From Patellaria atrata CBS 101060 (taxonomy: Eukaryota > Ascomycota > Dothideomycetes > Patellariales > Patellariaceae), in assembly GCA_010093705.1 (NCBI GenBank), contig MU006089.1, forward strand, positions 602,607-657,081: a stretch of DNA of 54,475 nucleotides. The letters are read 5' to 3'. A program made the position numbers and the translations under genes. This document shows, one piece after another, positions 22,889-34,188 of this stretch. The notes under the pieces were generated by a model. It saw nothing but the letters and a program-made list of their open reading frames with translations, did not search any database and was not told the origin of the DNA. Within the stretch, counting starts at the first letter, position 1. Every line of letters begins with the position of its first letter.

Positions 22889-25399
22889 ATGTCGACCACA
22901 GCGACTGCCCTTGAGTTGCGCCACCAGCAAAGTCACTCGTTTACTTCAACACTCATTATTGATTCTTCTTCTGTCTCTTGTGAAGACAATTCATCTCATG
23001 AATATTTACGTTCCTTAATTTATCCAGTCGCCAAACAGGCCTGTCACAATCCGATCATCCCGTTTGCGGCCACTCGACTTTTAACCAACAACAATATTCA
23101 ATTGCGATTCATAACCCCAATCACATTTTCTAGAGCAACCATGATGTCTGTCGAGTCCGCTCCTGGGTCTCCTCCAGACCTTACAACCTCCAAATCGTCT
23201 AAATCATCCTCCTTCCATTCATCGAGTCTCGCCGATGCGGCTGGTCCCAACGACGTAACTCATTTCGAAGATATTACTCTGGATGATCTACACGACGGAA
23301 GTAAAAACAAAAGAGAGCTTAGGCCTCGTCCATATCTTTCTAGATCAGCAATGGGAGCTTCCAGGGGAACACACCAGGCAACGCCAAGTTCTAGAGATCT
23401 TACAAACACTATAAAACAATACCCTAGCTTGAAGACACAGGTCAGTGGAGCACTGAGAGAACAATCATCCCTAGGGATACCAAATGCAAGGACTATGAGA
23501 AGAGGTTTCACCAGCCCGTCCAGTCCTTCCTTAGCTGCACCTGCTCCACCTAGCCATACCTCTCGAACCCCCTCACCGGCAAAATTGTCCAACTTTTATG
23601 GAATGTCCCGATCATTTTCTCGATCAAACCCCCGATTCATACCAGATATATCACCTTTATCCAAATCTCCCGCTCGCAGGCAGTCGTGGCAGCCAGGAAG
23701 AAAAACCGTAAAAGAACTAGAAGATGAATATCATGATTCCGATGAGGATGTGCCTGAAGATGCTGTTATATGGAATGTACCAATTTCTCCAAGGCGTCCA
23801 GGCGAAAGATCAACATCTCATAGTCCAGATAGGATGTCCTTAGCCTCTTCCGCAAATAGTGAAAGCTTTGACCGAAATCGACATCACTCCGCACCGGTTG
23901 GGACCTTAAGTGTTTCCTCAAGCACGAGTAACACACCCGATCTCCGTCGTATACCTTCTAATATGTCTATTATGAATGGTTCTGATGCAGGACGGGAACG
24001 GACGAAGTCATGGACTGCAGCTATGACCCATCTTTCAGACGAGGCTAAAGCATTAACGGAAGCTTTGGAAGTATATGCAGACTCGAATGACCGCAAGATT
24101 GAAGAACGAATCCAAAGTGGACGCAGCTCTCGCAGATCCTCTCACGACAAGCAGAAAGTGTCGAGTTCCACGATTGAATTACCACCGGTGAGAAAGGGCA
24201 ACATCATGATTGATCCGTTGCCCATTAGCAAGGAGAAAGAAAAGGTCCTCACTCGAACTCGCCCCAGTTGGCTTCCCCCAAAAGATCCTAAGGAGGAGAA
24301 AAAGCACCTCAAAGAATACCAACAGATTATGGCTCGCTCCATAGAAGCTGGTAAGTTTATTGTACGATGTTGTTGAAAAGTCTCTAACTTTGAGTAGAGC
24401 GTCAGAAGAGCGCCAAACGTCTGGAAGAGCAACAGTCACGTGATAAGACGCAGGGTTCGATATCCCGCATTTGGGATCAACATGTTTTACCTAACTGGGA
24501 TTATGTTATTCGAGAACCTCGAACGAGAGAGCTGTGGTGGAGAGGTATTACACCTCGAAGCCGTGGAGTCGTCTGGGAGAGAGCTATTGAAAACACGCTT
24601 GAGCTCACGAATGCTAGTTATGCTGCCGCACTAGACCGAGCTAAAGCTCGGGATAAGGAACTATCTATGCTAGACGTTGACCAACAGAATAAAGCCAAGG
24701 AGGCGGCTTGGTTCTTCAGTATCAAGAGAGATGTGATGGATACCTTCCCAGAAGTCAAGATTTTCCAACCTGAAGGTCCACTCCACGATGCGCTAGTGGA
24801 CGTTCTGATGGCGTATTGCATGTATAGATCTGATGTTGGATATGTATATGGCACCCATGTACGTTTTTCCATTCTTCCTTATGACAATACGAGTACATAC
24901 TGACTTATACCAGCTTATCGCCGCGCTCCTACTCATAAATGTATCAGCGTCTTCAGCATTTATCATGCTCGCGAATCTTCTAAACAGGCCTCTGCCAATG
25001 GGATTCCTCGTCCATGATATAGGAGCTATGTCCCGTGCTCACCAACTCGTTCAACAAACCTTGCGGTACAAGGTTCCGAAATTGCATCAGTATCTTCATG
25101 ATACATTGCAATTGGATCCCGCGGAATATATGGACCCCTTGTTTCGCACCATGTTCTGTAATGGTCTTGGCATCGATATCGCCAGCCGTATATGGGACGT
25201 CTACGTTTTTGAAGGGGATAAAGCACTGATAAGAGCCGCCGTGGGAGCCCTGGTGTCGTTGGAGGGAAAGCTGTATGGGACTAAGGATGAAGTGCTGGAC
25301 CTGTTGGGTTGGCCGGCGAATAAGCGCTGGGATGTAGGCAACGAGGATGACTTTATGAGAAATATGAGGACTGCGGGAAAGGTAGAGACAAAAAAGTAG
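22889..25399 (+). CDS. TBC-domain protein (Rab GAP family, TBC1D12/14-like) with altered catalytic fingers
   Basis: Three exons, 22889-24350, 24398-24858 and 24914-25399; 2409 nt, 802 aa. An in-frame ATG at 23141 ([14 protein letters not shown]) is an alternative start and may be the real one. The N-terminal half is Ser-rich and disordered. The TBC domain runs from about residue 525 ([30 protein letters not shown]) to about residue 775 ([20 protein letters not shown]). In active TBC proteins an IxxDxxR motif and a YxQ motif supply an Arg and a Gln finger to the Rab GTPase. Here the first reads [10 protein letters not shown], with Asp602 at the Arg position, and the second reads YVYGTH, with Tyr638 at the Gln position. 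Rab binding without classical GAP activity is therefore likely. From memory, fungal relatives may share these changes. Tail-to-tail with the next gene. Confidence 0.88.
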
Positions 25400-25778
25400 T
25401 TCTCACCGGAAAGATAGAGACGGAGGTATTAATAGAAGAGGGGGATTGTACATATTACGAACTTACGAAGACGAGATGCATCAACTTGGGAGGTGGCGGT
25501 TAGAGATGGAGTTCCGTTTAGCCATCGGCTTGCGCGTGGAGTTTGACTTCTGAGTCGGCACATTATCTTATTATTGCTAAGGCAACGGTAGTACCTTATT
25601 GTAGTTCTAGTTTTGCAATTCGATTATCTCTCGACGCCAGCCTGACGCACGCGAAAGAGTTAAGACCAACATCAGATTCTGCTAGTCCTCGCTTTTCAGC
25701 AAATTCAAATCCAAATCCAAATCCAAGTCAAATATATATATACCACGTCCCATACCTCCCTCATCGAAACCCCCACCC
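25400..25778. other. Convergent intergenic spacer
   Basis: 3' flanks of the TBC gene and the nitronate monooxygenase gene. It contains a short AATCCA tandem at about 25708-25728, followed by TATATATA. No gene. Confidence 0.5.
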
Positions 25779-27146
25779 CTACAACTTGCCCCCCAACCCC
25801 CTCAAAACCCCAACCGCGTCCCGCCTAACCCTCTCCACGACCTCCTTCGCCGCACAAACCTCCCTCACCAACCCAACCCCCGTCCCCGCATACATCGTCA
25901 GCCGTCCCTCGACCCCCCACCCCTCTTCCCCCTTNNNNNNNNNNNNNNNNNNNNNNNNNNNNNNNNNNNNNNNNNNNNNNNNNNNNNNNNNNNNNNNNNN
26001 NNNNNNNNNNNNNNNNNNNNNNNNNNNNNNNNNNNNNNNNNNNNAGCCTCCTCATATAACCGCCGGTTCTCAGCCAACTTCATCCCCCCCTCCGCGTCCT
26101 CCCAGCTCCGGTTCAACACACCCCGTCCCCCATACCCGGCCGGCCACTCCGGCGTCCCCCGCAGACTGTCATAAAGACGTGTTCGTAAGGTAGTAACGCC
26201 CCCGTCGCGCGTGGAGAGGAGCGCGCGCTGGTACCCCGCCGCGATGGAAGCTTCGTGCGTGCAGAGGAAGCGTGTGCCGACGGCGCCGCCGACGGCGCCG
26301 AGGGTTAGGGCGGCGGCGAGGGAGCGGCCGTCGGTTAGGCCGCCTGCTGCTATGAAGAGGGGGAGTTTGGGGGTGGGGTCGCGGGGGTTTTCTGAGGAGG
26401 AATAAGAGGTGGGAGAGGAAGAAGTGCATAATGCGGTCACGGCGTCGATGGTTTCAGGGACCAGGGTGACGATGCTGGCGCAGGCATTTAGGCCGTGCCC
26501 GCCGGCATCGGTGCCTTGCAGGACTAGGACGTCCGGGGAGCAGGACGAGACGATGGCGAGGGCGGACGTTACGGTGGAGGTTTGGATCCAGATTTTGGTG
26601 CGGTTTTGCGTGGTGCTGCGGACGGCGGTTGTCCAGGTTACGAGGGAGGGGAGGGAGGACGGGGCGAAGAACCATATTGCGGCGGGTGTGTGGAGTGTGA
26701 TGGCGGCAAGGAGGGAGGGGAGGGAGGCGCCGAAGTTGATTATGCCGATGCCGATTGGGAGGATGGCGGGGGAGGGGACGGGAAGGGGGGGAGAGAGGGA
26801 GGAGAGGAGGGTGGAGGCGTGGGTGAGGTGCGAGGATAGGGTGGAGAGGTCGGTGCCGCCGCCTATGAAGCCGATGCCCCCTGTGGGGAATTAGTTGGAG
26901 TGAGGAGGTCGAGTAAGGGGGTGGGTATAAGTGATGGGGATGAGGATAGGGTTAAAGGGGTGAAGAGGGGAATCGGGAACTGAGGAGAGTAATTGAAGCT
27001 GAAGAAGAGGGAATCAGACCGGCTTTGGAGATTTCAACGGCAAGAGGTGCGGCTGCTATGAGACGCATCGGTGCGCCGACTATGAGAGGTTGGCGGATCC
27101 ATGGGTAGTCAGTCTGGAGATTCGGTGGTTCTGGTGTTAGTGCCAT
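25779..27146 (-). CDS. Nitronate monooxygenase (2-nitropropane dioxygenase family), interrupted by an assembly gap
   Basis: Exon 1 is 27020-27146 and exon 2 is 25779-26880. The protein starts MALTPEPPNLQTDYPWIRQP, then LIVGAPMRLIAAAPLAVEIS, the FMN-binding start of the barrel. The intron (GTCTGA to CCACAG) joins KAG to GIGFIGGGTDLSTL. Further motifs are FGASLPSLL, QGTDAGGHGLNACASIV (GGH carries the likely catalytic His) and LFIAAGGLTDGRSLAAALTLG with GAVGTRFLCTHEAS, the phosphate-binding part. After the 110-N gap the C-terminus reads YAGTGVGLVREVCAAKEVVE to GKL and stop. These FMN enzymes oxidise alkyl nitronates with O2 and detoxify nitro compounds such as propionate-3-nitronate. The two sides of the gap are in different frames as printed, so 110 is a nominal size. 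A TATATATA box lies about 45 bases upstream of the ATG. Confidence 0.9.
25935..26044. other. Assembly gap of 110 N
   Basis: Run of N inside the nitronate monooxygenase gene, in a sequence of extreme strand asymmetry (C-rich on the plus strand, G-rich on the coding strand), which is the likely reason the assembly failed here. Confidence 0.99.
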
Positions 27147-27740
27147 GATGATGCTGTTTGTGAGAATACATGGTGGGGAAGCGTAGGGTATATATAAGTA
27201 CGGTAGTCATGTTAATAATAATAATTCGAGCTAGAGGAGGTGAGGTAGTTGAGGTTCGGGTTATGGATTTGTTAAGCACGTTAAGATAATTCCGCGGATC
27301 TAGAGCCGAGTGGTGCCGATCCGGGAAGGAGCCGACGCTTTAGTTCCCGAGGTCCAAGTCCTTGATCTATGGGGTCTCCTTTTTGATGTCCTCAATAGAC
27401 GATTAATACTGGAAGTCAACTCTACAGGAGGATATAGCTGTAAAAGTCTGTCCGGTTTCAGTTTAAGTATATTTAAACATCTTTCTCTGCATCACTCCAA
27501 GTTGTATTACTCTGCGTAAAGAGCAGGATGAGACTCCATGAAGGCCAATAGATATACGAAGTATTGATGAATCACAAGAGTCTTGTACGAAGTAATATCA
27601 GTTATTGTTCTTACGTGACCCAAAATCACTTTATGGTTGAACAACCAACGGATAAAAGAGGCCATATATCAGAATGTTAAAATAGCATCTCCAGTAACCT
27701 CAAAAGAATGAATAGCCCAAGACGCTATCATAGGTTTCCT
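27147..27740. other. Intergenic region upstream of nitronate monooxygenase, left edge of the accessory island
   Basis: The first 150 bases contain the promoter of the minus-strand gene, including TATATATA at about 27191-27196 and an ATAATAATAAT tract near 27215. The remainder is AT-rich and without recognisable coding sequence. Confidence 0.5.
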
Positions 27741-29980
27741 GTATATCCATCCCTGGCTCTTCTCTCAATACATGCAAGATATCTCTGTCGGAAATGATTC
27801 AGAACGAATAGCTTACCATAACTCACCGGCATTAGTATCGTTTTCGTCCATGGTCCCTTGAGAAGCAGTCGAACATGGCGCATGAGAGACAAGGACGTTC
27901 CATGGCCGAGAGAACTTCTACCGAGTGCGACGTCCGATTCAAATATCAGTCCTCTCTTATGATCCGCATTTATCCTTCCAGGACTCCCACAATATGTGCA
28001 AGATATCACAGAAACTTTTGCGTTGTTTGCGCAAAAGCAGAGGAGAGCATGTAAGTTCAGCTAGGAATGGCGCTTTCGTATGCTAAATGCTCTATGAAGG
28101 TAGAACGGCTGATATTACTTGTAGCACATTCTCTGAGTGGGGCTATTGTAAAGTAGGTAGGTTACTGAGATCATATAATGAGTAATTTTAATGTGTGAAT
28201 AGGCTCTTGTTGGACAACTCACAGCCTTGCAGCGCACAATTACCAAGAATGTCATCGGGATCATATTCTTTGGGACACCACATATTAAATGAGACGTTGG
28301 GAGATCCCAAGATGCGCTCCACAAGATCACTTCAGCTTTTTAGGGAAAATCAGCTCCCTACATTCGATATCATGGTGAAGGAGCATTTCCCAGAAAGCCT
28401 CTCGCAACTGGATGTGGATTTCTCCATGCTCTTTAAGGCTCGGAGAAGACCTAATAATGCACAAACCTGACAGATCGTCTCATTCTATAATGAGCTTGAA
28501 ATTCCACGCATTGGCTTTGTATATTAGCACCCGTAATCTCTGGGGAGGTTACTAATCTTGTTTTCGCAGATCATGCCACCCATTAGTCTAGTTCGTCCTC
28601 CATTTAGAAGTTTAGGGCTTCCTACGGACTACGCAAGCTCGTCTTAGTTAACAAGTAAAACTGATATTGGATACGTTAGATTTATAGATGAGATCCAAAG
28701 GATCGTCGGCGACTCACTTGGTATCAACTCCCCTAATCTCTCATCAAAACCTATTACCTCCCTTGGCCCTTCTCTATTCAGCTTAAAACGTTCATTACTC
28801 CTATGGAAGAATCTCTACCAAGCGCAATACTTCCTGCGCGAAACAGTGGAGATTGTTAGTATTTTGGGTTCTGACACTGACTATGCGTACACATTTGAAA
28901 GAAAGCGCATGGCAAATGTGTATTTTGTTTGTTTCTTGAGGATGGCAGAGCGTGAACTTTGCACGCCTTTTGAAATGATTAAGGAGAATAAGTCCAGATA
29001 TGGAGACAATTTGCCCGAAACTGTGTCAACCTCTCTAGCACTGGTATATTTAGAACCAAACCGTCTCAGTGATGCCGAAGATCTCATTACCACTATCAGT
29101 GGACCAATCCAAGCAGATATCAGAGCCGCTTTGTGCTTCCGAAAATACAATTCTATGGAATCTCTAGAAATTCGCTCCAAGTTAGCAAACGCAGCAGAAA
29201 CCATGCACGGTAAGTCGAGCCTTATGGGACTACAATCCGCAACCTTCAGATCCCTAGTAGCTTTAGCCAGCGGGAAACAAACTGTTTTTGATATTATGAT
29301 CAACAAAGAGTCACGTTACAAATAATTACAGACGCCTTTTCTGGAACGCCTTCCGATCGTCCTCCGCCAGAAAGGTATCTTAGCTTTTTTGCTCCTGAAG
29401 AAACGCCGTTCCAACTTGCTACCGTCAAAGTCACTCAAACGGGAGGATGATTTGCAAAGGGCTACTAAGCTCGCATTCAACGCATCATATGGTTCGCGGG
29501 GAATCTATGCTTACCACGCGAGAAATCATGATGCGATATGTTCGATTTTCAGCGGACAACTATCAAAAGCACGTAATATCGCCACGGGTGTATCGGAAGA
29601 GTTGAAAGAGGCTGGTGCAGACCCCTCACATCCGCTATCAAGGGCATCACGATGGTTGATAGCAATGTTACAAGGGACAGACTCTTTGGAAGAACTTTTG
29701 ACGGTGATGGATCTAATGGCTTTTCTAGTAGACTGGGCCATTTCCAGCCAGTGGCTTCCGGACCTGATATTCAGTGGAGCGATATTCCACGAAGAAGAAG
29801 AGAGTCATGCGCTAAGTTACTCGCAAACAAGAGAGTATACGTCCTAAACCTGGTGTTTCTTCATCTCGACCAAATTGAAAAGTGTCTACTCTATCAGATT
29901 CGTCACCCCTTGCTTACTTTACGAGCTATAGAACATTCTCTACATTGGCTCATTATTCCAAGAAAGCATGATCATTAAGG
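27741..29980 (+). pseudogene. Decayed alpha/beta-hydrolase plus helical-repeat gene of the fungal NLR-like type
   Basis: Pieces in changing frames, in the right order, match the serine-esterase-like domain that opens many fungal NLR-like proteins: GISIVFVHG (about 27827) with DVPWPRELLP, VLSYDPHLSFQDSHN, RLILLVAHSLSGAIVK (nucleophile elbow, normally GHSLGG, about 28110), ALQRTITKNVIGIIFFGTPH (about 28230), and IVSFYNELEIPRIGFV (about 28473). A second part, about 28700-29310, is an open helical stretch (FVCFLRMAERELCTPFEMIK, TVSTSLALVYLEPNRLSDAE); a further helical frame at 29389-29845 may belong to it (QRATKLAFNASYGSRGIYAY, VSEELKEAGADPSHPLSRAS), TPR-like in pattern. No NACHT or NB-ARC motif is visible between the parts. 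At least three frame changes and an in-frame stop near the serine elbow make the hydrolase part non-functional as printed. Introns may explain some, but not all, of these. Confidence 0.6.
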
Positions 29981-30263
29981 CAAAATACTGACCTTAATGC
30001 CGTGTTTAGCAGTAAGGCTTATATCCAACAAGGTACTACCCCAGTCTAACGAGATTTTGGCCTTGTACGAGTATTAGCGGTTCTTGAACAATGGATCAAC
30101 GATAGTGTCTTGAATTACTTTTTAGGTCGTGCACAGAAACTTCCTCTGGCGCAGAGACAATAGGGACCTGCCTAAAGCAAGTAAAGATTAACCTAAAGAA
30201 GACAGGGAAAAGATTTTTCTCTAACATTGAAAATCTAGAGTGGGCAATTTGAACACGATAGCA

Positions 30264-31819
30264 CTATTCCACCGACCACAATGTAGCAGCTTCAGACTTC
30301 CCTGAGATAAACTTTCCACCATCTGTCAAATTTAGAGCCGACTCCCTTTGCAAAAAAGATGGATCCGGGTCTCTTGTCGAATGTTCCATGCCTTTATTCT
30401 CTAGCAACGCTATGACGGCTATGTTATATATTTTGCAGGCGTCTGGTCGGTCGGTTGGTGTCGGTTGGAAACAGGCTCTCATCAGCACTTTCAAGTTTTC
30501 CGTATATTTATCGAACTGTCCCGATAAAATTGACTCTAGCTCCGTTTTTGGCATAGACCCTGAGCACATAAAGTAGATTGTACCTGCGTTGAGATCAAGT
30601 CAGTATTGTACGTTGACATGCTCATGGCCAAGTATAGCTTACATCTGCGAGAGTAGATATCGCGCTTCTCTGTCCATACGACTTTCGAGTTCCCCTCGCG
30701 AATTTCCTGATGTGTAGGGTAAGTGCTTGAATATATATATGCTTGTGATGATTTCAACTACTCTGTTGCTGTACGCTTGCTATACACGTACTAGAGGGTA
30801 TTCAATCTTGTATTTTCCATAGCTCTTTCAAGACATCTAACGTGGGGGCATGTATACCCTTTACATGGATCTTTCATCAGGTACAGGGTGCTAAATGTGT
30901 TCTTAAGATAGCACAGCGCTATGGTACAGGAAAGGGCAAGATGGAGAGAGGTACTCACCGGGGCAACGAAAGGATGGTTCCAATGTGTTTTGAAATCGGG
31001 ATGTTCTATTTTGAGTTCGACCGAGTGTCCAAAATCTCCCAGTTTAACACTAAGTTTACCATGAACGTCATAGAATAGGAAAACTAGGGTATGCATCGTA
31101 AGCGCCGTAACCGCTTGGAGAAGCTTTAGGTAGACCCACTATTGTCCGGTTTTATATCTCGGTGTAGGATCCGGCTCCGTTTTGAGAGATCCATTTTGGT
31201 ATCAATTTTAATGTCTTCGTTGGTCACATGTAAATATCTATAATGACAGTAGATGAGAGTTGAAGCAATTTGCTTTATATAGTGCCAGATATCCACTTCG
31301 TCAGGTTTCAAGCCCCGGGTTTCTAGATTACTGCACCAGGAAAGGAGATTTCCGTCTCTGCAGTATTCCATATAGATCTCACCAATCTTTGCATTCGATT
31401 TGGTGTATAGTAATTGAAGGTGCTTGTAACGAATAATGTAAGGATGCTCAAGCCTTCTTAACGACTCGTATTCGCTTTGAAGCTCCTCCGTCTGAGTACT
31501 CTTTGGAAGCATAACGTATTTACACGCAGCTTTCTATATCAATATCAGTAATGCTTGAAGATCGCTCCCCCGGAAAAGCATCTCGTCTCTTGTAGTCGCA
31601 CTCCCGACTTATAGTACGCTTATGACAGGAAAACTTGGGACGTGTGCTGTATAGGTCCATAAGATTTCACAAGAGGATACAAATTCAACAGTGTTCCGTG
31701 GCGTGTACAACAAGCGTACTGTATAGTGAATTATCGAGAAGTGCTATGACATGGAAAAAGAGATTACATACATGGTCATCCGAGATTCTCTCAGCTACTA
31801 CAATATTGCCGCCGATTCT
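30264..31819 (-). CDS. NIMA-like protein kinase with intact kinase frame; first exon unresolved
   Basis: Exons on the minus strand: 31772-31819 (glycine-loop region RIGGNIVVAERISDDH), 31140-31533, 30959-31083, 30643-30757 and 30264-30583. All phases agree and no stop interrupts them. Kinase landmarks: AACKYVML (ATP-binding Lys), LQSEYESLRRLEHPYIIRY (helix C Glu), IYMEYCRDGNLLSWC (hinge), a NIMA-type insert after YCHY, LHRDIKPDN (catalytic loop), IFLFYDVHGKLSVKLGDFG (Mg-binding DFG, formed by splicing), then KRDIYS and LMRACFQPTPTDRPDA (last subdomain). The lysine, HRD and DFG are all present, so catalysis is possible. The glycine loop lacks the usual GxGxxG spacing, and the activation segment (THWNHPFVAP) has lost the usual GTP and APE forms, which is odd. 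The sequence upstream of 31819 has an acceptor-like TAG but no clear ATG. It is divergent from the HeLo-like fossil. Confidence 0.72.
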
Positions 31820-32055
31820 CTAGTCAGTGGTCCGATAAAGAATCTTGAGCACTTCTCGGTGAGGATACCTTTCCACTGTTAAGAGTAAAGAAGCGATAGC
31901 CTATCGGAAGATGTATGGTCTTAGTGTCAACAGACGTCGTAATCCTTCGCACCGTCTAACGCGTACTCATAGTGGAGCCGAAGTTTTTATTCTAAGAGCA
32001 ACTATACAGCAAGCCGAGAGTACCACGGAAAAGCCGATACGAACTCTTTCCAGCT

Positions 32056-33622
32056 ATGGCAGAAATCTTTACCATTATCGCCTTTCCGGTTGCAGCCTAT
32101 CAGACCATCGAAAAGTTCTATCAATTTGGACAGTATGTTCATAGGAAGTTGGAGGTGGACAGGACCACTCGACCGGAAATTGAGGCAATTCGTGAACATA
32201 TGAAGAGCCTTTCGGAAGGAAGTATTAAAAAGAATATGGAGAGAACGAAGTGGGTCTTCGAGTAAGACCATATTGTACAGAGCACTAAAATGAAGATAGA
32301 AGATAAGCTCAAAAAGTTACTTGAAACCCTAAAAGTGATTGGAGACGCTGTAGAGAAATCGATCGACAAAAGTGGAGAATTGAAAAAATTGAAATACACC
32401 CTTTTCTACGAAAGGAACATGAAGAAGGCTGTCAATGAACTTGAGATATGGGAAACTAAGTTCTGGCACCTCCATACTATCAACATAGACGAGAACTTAC
32501 CAGGTACTCACCTACTCGCTGGATCTCATTTCGCACCTGTTAAGGGAAGGGGCGGGATCTGGCCATCGGCCGTACCTCCACTACTCCGCTTGGTTATGCT
32601 GAGTACAAGGAAATGGGTAAGTTCCGAGAAGTCTGCGTATTGATTGAACGCACCCAGGCAGTCGAAGAGGACGGCCTTCCACTAATGTCACGGGGCAGGT
32701 TATTCTATAGAGGAAGATCGAAGAGCTGTAGTGGAAGAGGCAAAGGCTATTGCAGCTGATCTTACAGGAAAACTCCATGAGACTATAAGGGGACTTGCGA
32801 CTGGAGGCATCCTAAGATGCTTAGGATACCGAGATTATCCTATGACCGAACTCATATTTGAAGTTCCTGAAGGATGCGCCATAAACCCACGAACATTGAG
32901 GCAGATTCTTACTGAAGGTCGGGGCGGGAACCATAACAATATACTAGCGCCCTGGAATTTCAGAAATAGATGAATTAGTGAGGTCGCTTTTACAATGTAT
33001 GCTGTTAATGCTGCAGGATATGTTCATAAAAACCTGTCCCGATAACATTATCATGTTTTCTAAAGAATCTCGTTCGGACTTGCAAGACAGCTCGATGATG
33101 TTCCCTTTCAAAGATCTCGGCCCGGCATATCTTATGGGATTGCGTCTAGTTCGGAAAGTGGATATGGCCTCCCATCGTTACGGTGATGACGACTGAACCA
33201 AGAACTTCTACCGTCACCCTAAGCGACAGGGCATTTCACCCCAAGACCGTTACGAGCCTAAACATGACGTGTACAGTCTGGGGGTTTGCCTCCTCGAATT
33301 CGGACTCTGGGAGTCATTCATTGTAGAGGAAGATGGTGAACCTGCTCTCAGCAAGTATTTCCTCGATGCTGCAGAGGAACATGCTGGATGCCCCCCATCT
33401 AAATTTGGAGACTTCAACCGTCCACAGGGCGAGAGATATAGCAAAATGACCCCATTATGCTGTAGCTACCAGCTCAAAGACGTCTTTGTAAAGATCGCCG
33501 AGGCCCGACTTCCTCAACACATGGGGACTGACTTCACCGAAAAGGTTGTACGATGTTTGAGTAATGTAGAAGACTTTATTTTGAATGATATTATGCTGGA
33601 GGAACGGAATATTCTTGAGTGA
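32056..33622 (+). pseudogene. Fossil HeLo-like plus kinase-like (MLKL-type layout) cell-death-related gene
   Basis: Treated as a broken gene with roughly four or more breaks. Part 1, about 32056-32640, begins MAEIFTIIAFPVAAYQTIEK and is a helical N-terminal domain of the HeLo-like type, rich in Lys/Glu heptads. Part 2, about 32715-33622, keeps remnants of a kinase-like fold: EEAKAIAADLTGKLHETIRG, TELIFEVPEG, a YVHKN catalytic-loop remnant, DNIIMF, FYRHPKRQGISPQDRY and KHDVYSLGVCLLEFGLWESF. The catalytic loop lacks the HRD form, so this class is a probable pseudokinase even when whole. Fungal proteins with this layout are associated with self/non-self recognition and cell death; function here is inference. 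Decay looks recent, because the domains are still easy to read. Confidence 0.6.
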
Positions 33623-34188
33623 TGGCCCTTTAAGTGATCTGGATTGTGCCGGGAAAGGAAATGAAGTCCTAAATTTTATCACCTCCTTTGTTACGCTGGA
33701 TACTTCTCGATCGCTGGTCATTGGTTGTACTGGACCTAAATAGTGCAGGTCAGGGACTCGTTTTAACGATCATTAGCACTGGCTATCCATCGTTATAGTA
33801 ATACGAAGGACATATTTGTCCTGTGGTTATGAACAAGATAGTATCACTATCTCGTGGTAGGTAGTGCTTTCAGGAATTAAGATGGCGACACAGGCGATGA
33901 GGACTAAGGTAACGTAGTTCTGGCTTTAACGCCGATTTGGGCTTAGTGTAGAAAAGATAGCTTAGTCATTCAAATTCTTTCATCCCAAGTTCCCGACGCG
34001 GTATCGAACAGACGTCAGGTCTCTTCACAAAAATATATACCTTATTAAGTCATTGGATCCCCTTTGACCTCAACTCTTCACGTTTGGGACGTCACGTTTT
34101 TTATTCAGCCATTATTATCATCACGTACTTTCGTTGGATTTTGAAATTTGTCACTTTGGTTACGGCTGTACACTTTTGGTTCACAAAG
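33623..34188. other. Intergenic region upstream of RPB11
   Basis: 3' flank of the fossil gene and promoter of RPB11. No coding sequence or repeat was recognised. Confidence 0.5.
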
